The notes under the pieces are model-generated. The model worked only from the letters and a program-made list of their open reading frames with translations. It ran no database searches and was not told where the DNA came from. A stretch of 40,697 bases of DNA. It comes from Parahoeflea olei (GTDB lineage: Bacteria > Pseudomonadota > Alphaproteobacteria > Rhizobiales > Rhizobiaceae). This document shows positions 26,556 to 34,130 of the stretch, in pieces; within the stretch, counting starts at the first letter, position 1; every line of letters begins with the position of its first letter. Both the position numbers and the translations under genes were made by a program. The stretch lies in contig NZ_LQZT01000049.1 of the NCBI RefSeq assembly GCF_001703635.1, positions 55,405-96,101 of the forward strand, in the 5' to 3' direction.

Positions 26556-26569
26556 TTGATTGAAATCAA
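26556..26569 (-). promoter_or_regulatory. FNR/FixK box upstream of sqr
   Basis: TTGAT-TGAA-ATCAA, a perfect FNR/FixK consensus palindrome centred 88 bp before the sqr ATG and 32 bp before a TATATT -10. This is the -41.5 geometry of class II activation, pointing to induction of sqr at low oxygen. Confidence 0.75.
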
Positions 26570-26742
26570 ACCGGGATACGCGCCTGCGAAGGACCGGGGC
26601 CGGGGCCGCGCGGGTCCGGTCGGGTCGGTTCAATTGGAGGAGGGGCGGAGCGAGAGGGCGTCCGTGCGGAAACGCAGCCCCCAACATCGATTGCCGGCGC
26701 GGGGAGGGGGCGAGGGGCTTGCCCGGTCCCGGACTGCGGTTC

Positions 26743-27297
26743 TCAGGCGGGGTCGAGTTTCAGGGGCGCGCAGAGGGCGCCTGCGAGAAACGCGCGCGCT
26801 GCGGGCTCCTGGCTCGGCAGCGGCGCCACCGCGCGCAGCGCCACATAGCCTTGCTCGCGCTGCAGCTCCACCAGCACAGCGCGCTCGAGCGAGGCCGGCA
26901 TGGCGCGGCGCAGCTGCAGCATCTGCGCCGGCGTGACGAAGGCGATGTCGACATTCTCCCCGATCGAGGAGCGGTCATTCATCGAAAAGGTCTCGTTGGA
27001 GGCGGTGTCATAGGCCGCGACGGTCCAGATCGGCACGTCGCCGGTGGCGATGATCCTGACCGGCGCCTCGGTTATGTCGAAATGGCAGACGGCGGTGTGG
27101 ATATTGGCGTCGTCGTTGAACAGGCCGGTCGGGTTGGGTTCGTTGGCGAGCGCATAGAACACGTTCGGCGCGCCCATTTCCCGCACCCGCGTCCAGGCAT
27201 CCTTGCCGGTCCACATCGGCAGCGCCAGGACGATGATGATGTGGATGATCGCCGCCCCGACGAGCCCGATCGCGGTTGCCAGCAGCACGCTACGCAT
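26743..27297 (-). CDS. DUF1254-family envelope protein
   Basis: A 184-residue protein with one N-terminal membrane helix (LLATAIGLVGAAIIHIIIVLALP) and a periplasmic domain with FDITEAPVRIIATGDVPIWTVAAYDTASNETFSMNDR, typical of short DUF1254 proteins. Function unknown. It overlaps the upstream DUF1214 gene by eight bases; in many Hyphomicrobiales the two domains are neighbours or fused, which suggests one complex. Confidence 0.82.
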   Translation of the reverse strand: MRSVLLATAIGLVGAAIIHIIIVLALPMWTGKDAWTRVREMGAPNVFYALANEPNPTGLFNDDANIHTAVCHFDITEAPVRIIATGDVPIWTVAAYDTASNETFSMNDRSSIGENVDIAFVTPAQMLQLRRAMPASLERAVLVELQREQGYVALRAVAPLPSQEPAARAFLAGALCAPLKLDPA

Positions 27298-27877
27298 CGC
27301 GGCACCCGATCCGGCTGATCTTCGGCATGTCGAGATCGACCATCGAGGCGGAGGCGGCGGTGGGCGTGTCGACCATGGTCAGCACGAAGGTGACGGCGGA
27401 GGACGTGTCGAGCCGGATCCAGTTGCCGGGCTCGGGCGCGGCGTTGACCCGGATGCTGAACGTGCCGTCGGTGCGGCGCAGCGTGGTCCAGGAATTGAGG
27501 CTGTCGGGATAGGAGGGCGGCGACTGCACCGGCGCGCCGCCGGCATCGGCAATCCGCAGCGTCCAGAACCGCGCCGGCGGCGTGGCGCCGGATATCTCGT
27601 AGGCGCAGCGCCCCGACAGCAGGAAGCCGTCCTCGTCGGTGCGGGCGGTGAACACCAGGCCCTCGGCGCGGCCGAGCAGGATGCGGCCGTCGCCCGCCCG
27701 GTGCGCCCGCGCGAACGGATCGGCGGCGGAGGTCTGCAGGTTGGGATAGGCGCTCCAGGCCCCGAGGTCGATCGAGCCGAAGCCGGAGGTGGCTTTCAGC
27801 ATCCGCGCAGCCGACCACGTGCCGCCGCCAAAGGCGATCGCCAGCGTGAGCAGAACCAGGGCAGGCAAACGCAACAC
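27290..27877 (-). CDS. DUF1214-family envelope protein
   Basis: A 195-residue protein with an N-terminal signal or anchor (LPALVLLTLAIAFGGGTWSA) and a beta-rich domain: FGSIDLGAWSAYPNLQTSAADPFARAHRA, then LSGRCAYEISGATPPARFWTLRI and YPDSLNSWTTLRRTDGTFSIRV, characteristic of DUF1214. Start is probably GTG at 27877. Translated with the DUF1254 gene. It lies downstream of the penicillin-binding protein gene across a 282-bp gap with no visible gene. Confidence 0.82.
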   Translation of the reverse strand: MLRLPALVLLTLAIAFGGGTWSAARMLKATSGFGSIDLGAWSAYPNLQTSAADPFARAHRAGDGRILLGRAEGLVFTARTDEDGFLLSGRCAYEISGATPPARFWTLRIADAGGAPVQSPPSYPDSLNSWTTLRRTDGTFSIRVNAAPEPGNWIRLDTSSAVTFVLTMVDTPTAASASMVDLDMPKISRIGCRDA

Positions 27878-28159
27878 GGGCGGGCTAGTCCTTCGTCAAG
27901 ACAGGGGCGCAAAACGGGCCGGGGAAAGCCGACCGACGACGGGCGTGCCGGCGACGGGCGCGCCGGCGGGGGCCGGATGCGGATGGCCGCGGCGCGGGAA
28001 AGGCCGGCGCTGGATGGGGGACAGAGCCGGCATCGACGCGCCCGGCCTGACGCGGCCTGTTGTCCCTGGTCTCATCTGCGCTCCCCGCCGGTCCGTGCGC
28101 TTGCCGCATGCCGCATCGCCCTGTCCCGAAACGGGACCCCAAAATCGGGTCATGCCATA

Positions 28160-30400
28160 TCACTGTTCGACGGTGATGGGAACAATGCCGGCGGATGATC
28201 CCTCGGGCGTTTCGGCGGCGGCAAGGCGGCCGGCCGCGCCGAGCGGCCTGGCGCGCTCGAAGCGTTCGGCGAGCCCGCGCAGGACAGTGGTGGTCTCGCG
28301 ATTGAGGCTGCGCGGACGCTGCAGTTGCGGCAGCGCATTGCCGTTCGCATCGGTGGCGGCACTTGCCACCAGCGGCCCCGCCTTCGGCTCCGGCAGCGGA
28401 TTTTCGACGCCGGGAATGGCCCTGAGTTCGATGCCCTGGTGGGCATAGTCCATCACCCGCTTGAAGGTTGCCGCCGGCAGCGAGCCGCCGGTCATGCGGT
28501 TCGACGAGGTGTAGTCGTCATTGCCGAACCAGACGGCGGCGGTGAAATTGCCGGTGAAGCCGCAGAACCAGGCGTCGCGATAGGCCTGGGTGGTGCCGGT
28601 CTTGCCGCCGGTGAGCACGCCATCGACGGCGGCGCGGCGCGCGGTGCCGACATAGGGCACGCGGGTCAGCATCTGGTTCATGTAGTTGCCGGCCTCTTCC
28701 GACAGCACCCGCTCGGCGGGCGGCTCGTCGCGGTCGAAATCGTAGAGCACGTCGCCGGCATAATTGACGATCTGGGTGATGCCGTGCCGGCGCGACTGGT
28801 AGCCGCCGGCGGGGAACACCGCATAGGCGGTGGCCTGGTCGAGCACGGTGACTTCCGAGGTGCCGATCGGGATGGTCACGTCGCGGCGGATCGGGGTCTC
28901 GACGCCGAATTTCTTGGCCATCGCCATGATCTGGCCGATCGGATCCTCGCCGAGCTTCTCCTTGGCGAGACGCACGGGGATGGTGTTGATCGAGCGCGCC
29001 AGCGCGGTCTTGATGTCGATGCGGCCGGAATAGCCGCCGGAATAGTTGCGCGGGTTCCAGTTGCCCCAATGGATCGGCGCGTCGACGATCGGGCTGTCGG
29101 GCGTCATGCCTTTTTCCATGGCCAGCGAATAGGTGTAGACCTTGAACGAGGAGCCGGGCTGGCGCAGCGCACGGGTGGCGCGGTTGAACTGGCTTTCGCC
29201 GTAGTCGCGGCCGCCGACCATGGCGCGCACGGCGCCGCCGTTCTCGATCAGAACCATCGCCGCCTGGCTCGCCCGGTAGCGCTTGCCGTCCTGCCTGAGG
29301 CTGGTCTCGACCGCGGCGTCCGCGGCCTCCTGCATGCCGGGATCGATGGTGGTGCGCACGATCAGCGAATGCTGCTTGAAGCCGGCGGCGATGCGCTTGA
29401 CCTCGTCGAAAGCCCAGTCGAGGAAATAGTCGGGCGCGTCGTGGTCGCCGCGGTCGATCACGCTTGCGGGATTGCGGCGCGCGCCGATCACCTGGCCCTC
29501 GGTCATCAGGTTGCCCTGCACCAGGTTGGACAGGACCTCGTTGGCGCGGGCGCGGGCGGCCGGCAGGTTGATATGTGGGGCATAGCGGGCCGGGGCCTTG
29601 AACAGGCCGGCGAGCATCGCCGCTTCCGCGATCGAGACCTCGGTGATGTCCTTGCCGAAATAGAACTGCGCGGCGGCTGCGGCGCCGAACGTGCCGCCGC
29701 CCATATAGGCGCGGTCGAGATAGAGCCTGAGGATTTCCTTCTTGGGCAGGTTGGCCTCGAGCCAGAAGGCGAGGAACGCCTCCTTGATCTTGCGCTCGAT
29801 GGTGCGCTCATTGGTCAGGAACAGGTTCTTGGCGAGCTGCTGGGTGATGGTCGAGCCGCCCTGGACCACGGAATTGGCCTTGACGTTCTCGGTCATGGCG
29901 CGCGCCAGGCCCAGGAAATCGATGCCGAAATGGTCGAAGAAGCGGCGGTCCTCGGTCGCCAGCACCGCTTTGACGAAGTGGTCGGGCAACTGGTCGACGG
30001 GCACCGAATCCTCGTGGATGATGCCGCGATGGCCGATCTCGTTGCCGTAGCGGTCGAGGAAGGTGACGGCGAAGTCGTCGCGTGCCTGCCAGTTGCCGGA
30101 GGTTTCCTCGAATGCCGGCAGCGCCAGCGCCAGAAGCAGCACCATGCCGGCAGTGCCGGCGTTCATGCCCTCGCCGAGCACCTCGAACACCGCCTTCCAG
30201 ACGCCGCGCGTGCGGAAGCGGCGGAAGAAGATGGTAATCTCCTCCCAGGTTTCGCCGGCACGAAAGCCCGCATTCCAGATCGTGGAGTCGATCCACGAAT
30301 CGATGCGGAGCAGAATGTTGGACCGCTTGCGCGGCCGCTTCTCCTGATTGAACGGGTCTTGCACGGGTCTCGATCCATTGCGGGCGGGCGCGCCGTCCAT
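28160..30400 (-). CDS. Class A penicillin-binding protein (PBP1A/1B-type transglycosylase-transpeptidase)
   Basis: A 746-residue bifunctional cell-wall synthase. Cytoplasmic N-terminus of about 80 residues, one membrane helix (about 81-96), a GT51 glycosyltransferase with catalytic E150 in LATEDRRFF and the GGSTITQQLAKNLFL motif (181-195), and a transpeptidase with S417 in the SSFK box, S470-I-N472 and K600-T-G. It polymerises and crosslinks peptidoglycan on the periplasmic side. All catalytic residues are intact. The short tail is Pro/Ala-rich. It is divergent from the YcgN-family gene. Confidence 0.94.
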   Translation of the reverse strand: MDGAPARNGSRPVQDPFNQEKRPRKRSNILLRIDSWIDSTIWNAGFRAGETWEEITIFFRRFRTRGVWKAVFEVLGEGMNAGTAGMVLLLALALPAFEETSGNWQARDDFAVTFLDRYGNEIGHRGIIHEDSVPVDQLPDHFVKAVLATEDRRFFDHFGIDFLGLARAMTENVKANSVVQGGSTITQQLAKNLFLTNERTIERKIKEAFLAFWLEANLPKKEILRLYLDRAYMGGGTFGAAAAAQFYFGKDITEVSIAEAAMLAGLFKAPARYAPHINLPAARARANEVLSNLVQGNLMTEGQVIGARRNPASVIDRGDHDAPDYFLDWAFDEVKRIAAGFKQHSLIVRTTIDPGMQEAADAAVETSLRQDGKRYRASQAAMVLIENGGAVRAMVGGRDYGESQFNRATRALRQPGSSFKVYTYSLAMEKGMTPDSPIVDAPIHWGNWNPRNYSGGYSGRIDIKTALARSINTIPVRLAKEKLGEDPIGQIMAMAKKFGVETPIRRDVTIPIGTSEVTVLDQATAYAVFPAGGYQSRRHGITQIVNYAGDVLYDFDRDEPPAERVLSEEAGNYMNQMLTRVPYVGTARRAAVDGVLTGGKTGTTQAYRDAWFCGFTGNFTAAVWFGNDDYTSSNRMTGGSLPAATFKRVMDYAHQGIELRAIPGVENPLPEPKAGPLVASAATDANGNALPQLQRPRSLNRETTTVLRGLAERFERARPLGAAGRLAAAETPEGSSAGIVPITVEQ

Positions 30401-30534
30401 GTGTTGAGATGGTGGTGTGGCGTCACCACGGTTTTCGCCCCTGTGGCCTATGCTTTTGGACGATTTTCAGTCAAAGGACAAGTCGCGCGAGCCCGGGCAG
30501 GCCCGCCGCAGTGCAAAAAACAAGGACGACAGCC

Positions 30535-30987
30535 ATGGGCGCCAAACCCTTCTGGATCACCAAGCGGCTCGACGAGATGACCGCGCGCGAATGGGAAAGC
30601 CTGTGCGACGGCTGCGGCCGCTGCTGCCTGAACAAGCTCGAAGACTGGGACACGGGCGAGATCGCCTGGACCCGGATTGCCTGCCGCCTGCTCGACGGCG
30701 AGAGCTGCCGCTGCACCGACTATGCCAACCGCCAGGCCACCGTGCCCGACTGCATCGGTCTGACCCCGGAACAGGTCGAGACCATCCCCTGGCTGCCGCC
30801 CACCTGCGGCTACCGGCTGGTGGCGGAGGGCGCCGATCTCTACTGGTGGCATCCGCTGGTTTCGGGCGACCCGGAGACCGTGCACGAGGCCGGCGTGTCG
30901 GTGCGGGGGCGGACGGTGAGCGAAGTGGGCATCCCGGTCGAGGAGTTCGAGGACTATCTGGTGGACTGGCCCGGCGAGGAGCCGTGA
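30535..30987 (+). CDS. YcgN-family cysteine-cluster protein (UPF0260)
   Basis: A 150-residue protein with the YcgN pattern: C24-x2-C27-x2-C30-C31 in CDGCGRCCLNKLED, then C50, C58, C60, C73 and C91. The arrangement suggests metal or Fe-S binding; UPF0260 has no established function. ATG at 30535 follows AAGGA. Monocistronic. Confidence 0.9.
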   Translation: MGAKPFWITKRLDEMTAREWESLCDGCGRCCLNKLEDWDTGEIAWTRIACRLLDGESCRCTDYANRQATVPDCIGLTPEQVETIPWLPPTCGYRLVAEGADLYWWHPLVSGDPETVHEAGVSVRGRTVSEVGIPVEEFEDYLVDWPGEEP

Positions 30988-31287
30988 GTTTCGGTTCGCG
31001 GCGGCATCGGCCCGGCCATCAGGGCGAGCGTCACAGGGATCAACGCGACAGCGCTGGATAAAGCGTGCCCATCGCGGCCCGGCAGGTCTCCGATTGGAAC
31101 GGAGCTCTGACCCGGCGGGCAACCGCGAGGTCCGGTCCGAACCCGGGACCAAGGACGACCCGGCGGGGGACCTGGCGCAGGGCCGCGCCATGGGCATGCT
31201 CGTGCCGTGTGGAGCCGGATCGGCCCGCATCATGTCCGCCCGGCCTGATATCGAGCGTTCGGCGCAAGCCTTTTTTCGACCTTGGAC
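30988..31287. other. 300-bp gap with no gene seen
   Basis: Between the YcgN-family gene and the EcfG-type promoter. Contains only short GC-rich inverted repeats and frames without ribosome sites or recognisable content. Confidence 0.6.
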
Positions 31288-31312
31288 GGAACCATTCCGG
31301 CGCACGGGCGTT
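31288..31312 (+). promoter_or_regulatory. EcfG-type (general stress sigma factor) promoter
   Basis: GGAAC (31288-31292), a 16-bp spacer and CGTT (31309-31312) match the alphaproteobacterial EcfG consensus GGAAC-N16/17-CGTT. It sits just upstream of the DUF1328 gene, a family often stress-induced. Confidence 0.65.
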
Positions 31313-31344
31313 TTGCTCGCGATGTTCAAAAGGAGGCTCTCCCG

Positions 31345-31506
31345 ATGATCCAATGGATCCTGATACTGCTTATCGTCGCGGCCGTTGCAGGCCTTCTCGG
31401 CTTCGGCCGCCTGTCGGGCGCCGCCATGACCGGTGCCAAGCTGCTGATCGGCATCGTGCTGGTGCTGTTCCTGCTGGCCGTGCTCGGGATCGTCGCCATC
31501 GCCTAG
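31345..31506 (+). CDS. DUF1328 small membrane protein
   Basis: A 53-residue protein made of two hydrophobic helices around GFGRLSGAAMTGAKLL, the DUF1328 pattern (YtjA-like). The ATG at 31345 follows a strong AAGGAGG. Role unknown; the EcfG-type promoter suggests general stress response. Confidence 0.88.
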   Translation: MIQWILILLIVAAVAGLLGFGRLSGAAMTGAKLLIGIVLVLFLLAVLGIVAIA

Positions 31507-31557
31507 CCTCCCATCTTCCTCCACCCCTTCTTCCACTCAGGCAGAAGCACACCTTGG

Positions 31558-31588
31558 CCGCCAGAGAGACATCTCCGGCGGTCTTTTT
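31558..31588 (+). terminator. Rho-independent terminator of the DUF1328 gene
   Basis: Stem CCGCC...GGCGG with inner GAGA/TCTC pairs and a GACA loop, followed by TCTTTTTT. Bases 31589-31758 hold no gene. Confidence 0.85.
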
Positions 31589-31758
31589 TGTGGGCCTTCC
31601 TTGTGCCTGGGACGGCGGACTCTGTTTGGCGGGAAACCGGAGCAAGTGTCTGGAAAGACAGGGCATCCGTGTCTGCGTGAAGGTGCTGGGGATACGCCGC
31701 GGATCGGGCGTCAGGGCGCAGTGCGAACGCTGCTTTCAAAAAAATAGGAAAATAATCC

Positions 31759-31801
31759 TTGACAACGTGACGGTGGTTTGGTAGGGTTATGCCATCGTCA
31801 C
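31759..31801 (+). promoter_or_regulatory. Promoter before the GTA cluster, overlapped by an inverted repeat
   Basis: CTTGACA-type -35 (TTGACA 31759-31764), a 17-bp spacer and TAGGGT as a weak -10 (31782-31787). An inverted repeat, GTGACGGTGG (31767-31776) and CCATCGTCAC (31792-31801), pairs over ten positions with one wobble and brackets the -10 and predicted start near 31794, as an operator would. Confidence 0.5.
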
Positions 31802-31882
31802 AGTGGTGCGCCTTCGGGGCGCGGTGATTTGGACATTGAACACCTCCGGCTGGCGTCCGCGCATCATCGCGGGCGCTTTTTT
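31794..31882 (+). ncRNA. Candidate small RNA or attenuator leader of the GTA cluster
   Basis: Between the promoter and a clear intrinsic terminator lies about 90 nt with no gene. It has a GCGCC-TTCG-GGGCGC hairpin, an unpaired-looking stretch with CACCTCC (complementary to ribosome-binding sites), and the terminator stem. It could be a stand-alone sRNA or a leader controlling read-through into the GTA genes 42 bp downstream. Not matched to a known family. Confidence 0.45.
31853..31882 (+). terminator. Intrinsic terminator just upstream of the first GTA gene
   Basis: Stem GCGTCCGCG / CGCGGGCGC (one T-G wobble), loop CATCAT, followed by six Ts. It ends 42 bp before the ATG at 31924, so it would cut off transcription from the promoter at 31759 unless read through. 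Confidence 0.8.
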
Positions 31883-31923
31883 GTTGGCCTGCGGGTGGAT
31901 TTTTCGACGGATGCGAGGGTGCG

Positions 31924-32583
31924 ATGACCGGAAGCTTTGAGGCGGACGGGCGGGCGGGTGTGCCTGCGCCGGCGGGCCCGTGGGGGCCGGAGGCGATGGC
32001 GCGCGAGGCCGAGCTGATCGACTGGCTGGTCGACCAGCTGCTCGCGCTCGAGCCGATCGAACACAAGCAGCACCGGGTGGCTGGCACTCGGCTCGCGGGC
32101 GGGTCATGCGCGGCGGCTTGTGGGGAACCGGCGGCCCCCGAGGCGGCGACGGACCATGCGGAGGGCCTTGCGCCCGAGGGCGGGGAGCGGGAGAGCCCGA
32201 ACCCCGAGGCCGCGGACACCGAGGCCGCGGGGCCGGCAGGCGCGGCGGGTGGCGCCGGCTCCGACAGCACCATGCGGATGCTCAGGCAGATGCGCGCCGT
32301 GCTCGACCGCGAGGCGGCGCGGCTTGGCATCGACGGCGCCGAGGGCAAGGCGGCGGTCGATCAGGTGGCGCTGATCGCCCGCACGCTCGAAAAGATCGAC
32401 CAGATGGAACACCAGATCGCGGCGGACCGCGCCGGCGAGACCGCCCGCACGCTCAGCGCCGACGAACGCGCCGAGATGCGCCGCACCGTGCGTCATCTGA
32501 TCCTCGCCGCCGCCGAACGGCTCGCTGCCGAACGCCTGGCCGCGGCGGAGCACGCCCCGGATGAGGATGCGCCGGTGGAGTGA
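31924..32583 (+). CDS. Putative GTA small terminase-like protein (gp1 position)
   Basis: A 219-residue protein. N-terminal helix around residues 26-55 (AREAELIDWLVDQLLALEPIEHKQ), an Ala/Gly/Glu-rich linker (about 60-112), then a charged coiled-coil-like C-terminal half (MRMLRQMRAVLDREAARLGIDG, then ARTLEKIDQMEHQIAADRAGE and RTVRHLILAAAERLAAE). I do not recognise a named domain. Its position before the large terminase gene matches gene 1 of the Rhodobacter GTA, whose product is a small terminase. ATG follows GAGGG. The large terminase gene is displaced by a 1.45-kb repeat array. Confidence 0.6.
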   Translation: MTGSFEADGRAGVPAPAGPWGPEAMAREAELIDWLVDQLLALEPIEHKQHRVAGTRLAGGSCAAACGEPAAPEAATDHAEGLAPEGGERESPNPEAADTEAAGPAGAAGGAGSDSTMRMLRQMRAVLDREAARLGIDGAEGKAAVDQVALIARTLEKIDQMEHQIAADRAGETARTLSADERAEMRRTVRHLILAAAERLAAERLAAAEHAPDEDAPVE

Positions 32584-32609
32584 TCGCGAGGGCGGATGTT
32601 CTGAGGGAC

Positions 32610-34062
32610 GGCGCGGCGCTGGTCGCACGACGGCCAATTCGGAGGGGGTGGCGGTGGACCCCGGATCAAGTCCGGGGTGACGGAAATTGAAAGTCGGCGG
32701 GGTGACGGACATCGAGAAGTGCCGGGGTGTCGGAGATCGAGAGGCGCCCGAGTGACGGAGAATGAGGGGTGCCGGAGTGACGGAGAATGAGGGGTGCCGT
32801 TGCGGCGACAGCGGCCTCAGGGACGCGTCACGTATCGATGAGCGTGTTTGACGCGGATGCCTCTGCATCCGTCATGCCGGACTTGGTCCGGCATCCAGGG
32901 CGGAACGACGGGTGCCCGGCCCTTTGACCTTGAGGCAGTCGGATTGGCGGTGCGCCCCGTGGCGGCGCGGCGGCCAATTCGGAGGGCGCGGTAGTGGCCG
33001 CGCGACGGCCAATTCGGAGGGTGTGGCGGTGGACCCCGGATCAAGTCCGGGGTGACGGATATTGAGAGCTGTCGGGGTGACGGAAATTGAAAGTCGGCGG
33101 GGTGACGGACATCGAGAGGTGCCGGGGTGCCGGAGATCGAGAGGCGCCGGAGATCGAGAGGCGCCGGAGTGACGGAGAATGAGGGGTGTCGTTGCGGCGA
33201 CAGCGGCCTCAGGGACGCGTCGCGTATCGACGAGCGTGTTTGACGCCGATGCCTCTGCACCCGTCATGCCGGACTTGATCCGGCATCCAGGGCGTGACGG
33301 GTGCCCGGCCCTTTGACCTTGAGGCGGCCGGCGTGACGGCACGCCCGGTGGCGTGGGCCGTCAATTCGGATGGCGCGGTAGTGGCCGCGCGACGGCCATT
33401 TCGGAGGGTGTGGCGGTGGACCCCGGATCAAGTCCGGGGTGACGGAAATTGAAAGTCGGCGGGGTGACGGACATTGAGGGGTGCCGGGGTGCCGGACATC
33501 GAGAGGTGCCGGGGTGCCGGAGATCGAGAGGCGCCGGAGTGACGGAGAATGAGGGGTGCCGTGGTGCCGGAGAATGAGGGGTGCCGTTGCGGCGACAGCG
33601 GCCTCAGGGAAGCGTCGCGTATCGACGAGCGTGTTTGACGCGGATGCCTCTGCACCCGTCATGCCGGACTTGATCCGGCATCCAGGGCGGAACGACGGGT
33701 GCCCGGCCCTTTGACCTTGAGGCGGCCGGCGTGACGGCGCGCCCGGTGGCGTGGGCCGCCAATTCGGATGGCGTGGTAGTGGCCGCGCGACGGCCAATTC
33801 GGAGGGTGTGGCGGTGGACCCCGGATCAAGTCCGGGGTGACGGGAATTGAAAGTCGGCGGGGTGACGGACATCGAGAGGTGCCGGGGTGCCGGAGATCGA
33901 GAAGTGCCGGGGTGCCTGAGATCGAGAGGCGCCGGAGTGACGGAGAATGAGGGGTGCCGTTGCGGCGACAGCGGCCTCAGGGACGCGCCACGTATCGACG
34001 AGCGTGTTTGACGCGGATGCCTCTGCATCCGTCATGCCGGACTTGATCCGGCATCCAGGGCT
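32610..34062. repeat. Four-copy tandem repeat array (about 385-bp units) containing 25-bp minisatellites
   Basis: Each unit opens with the palindrome GACCCCGGATCAAGTCCGG (units near 32656, 33031, 33418, 33816). Next come five or six 25-bp repeats of the form GACGGA(a/c)AT(t/c)GA..., a GGCGACAGCGGCCTCAGGGA segment, and then a second palindrome with ATGCCGGACTTGATCCGGCA (near 32870, 33262, 33657, 34030). The first three units end in a GGCCAATTCGGAGGG block; the fourth is cut short at the second palindrome. The palindromes are of a type scattered through many alphaproteobacterial genomes. Minus-strand frames here (translating as HPGLDPGS and similar) are artefacts. No real gene is present in 32584-34130. 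Confidence 0.92.
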
Positions 34063-34130
34063 GGCCGGGACGGACCATGGTTGGGCCAGAACACCGGCAG
34101 ATACAAAACAGGCGGCGGAAAGGATCGGGC

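Noticed and set aside
28100..28159. Weak GACCC/GGGTC hairpin after the penicillin-binding protein gene
   Set aside because: Only five base pairs and no T run; too weak to call a terminator.
28325..30580. 751-codon plus-strand frame opposite the penicillin-binding protein gene
   Set aside because: Mirror-frame shadow; the minus-strand protein has all catalytic motifs of a class A PBP.
31120..31160. tRNA-like GGTCCGAACCCGGGACC segment
   Set aside because: No cloverleaf, anticodon arm or acceptor stem can be built around it.
32678..34000. Possible CRISPR array in the 25-bp repeats
   Set aside because: The 25-bp units are directly adjacent with no unique spacers, and no cas genes are present; this is a minisatellite.
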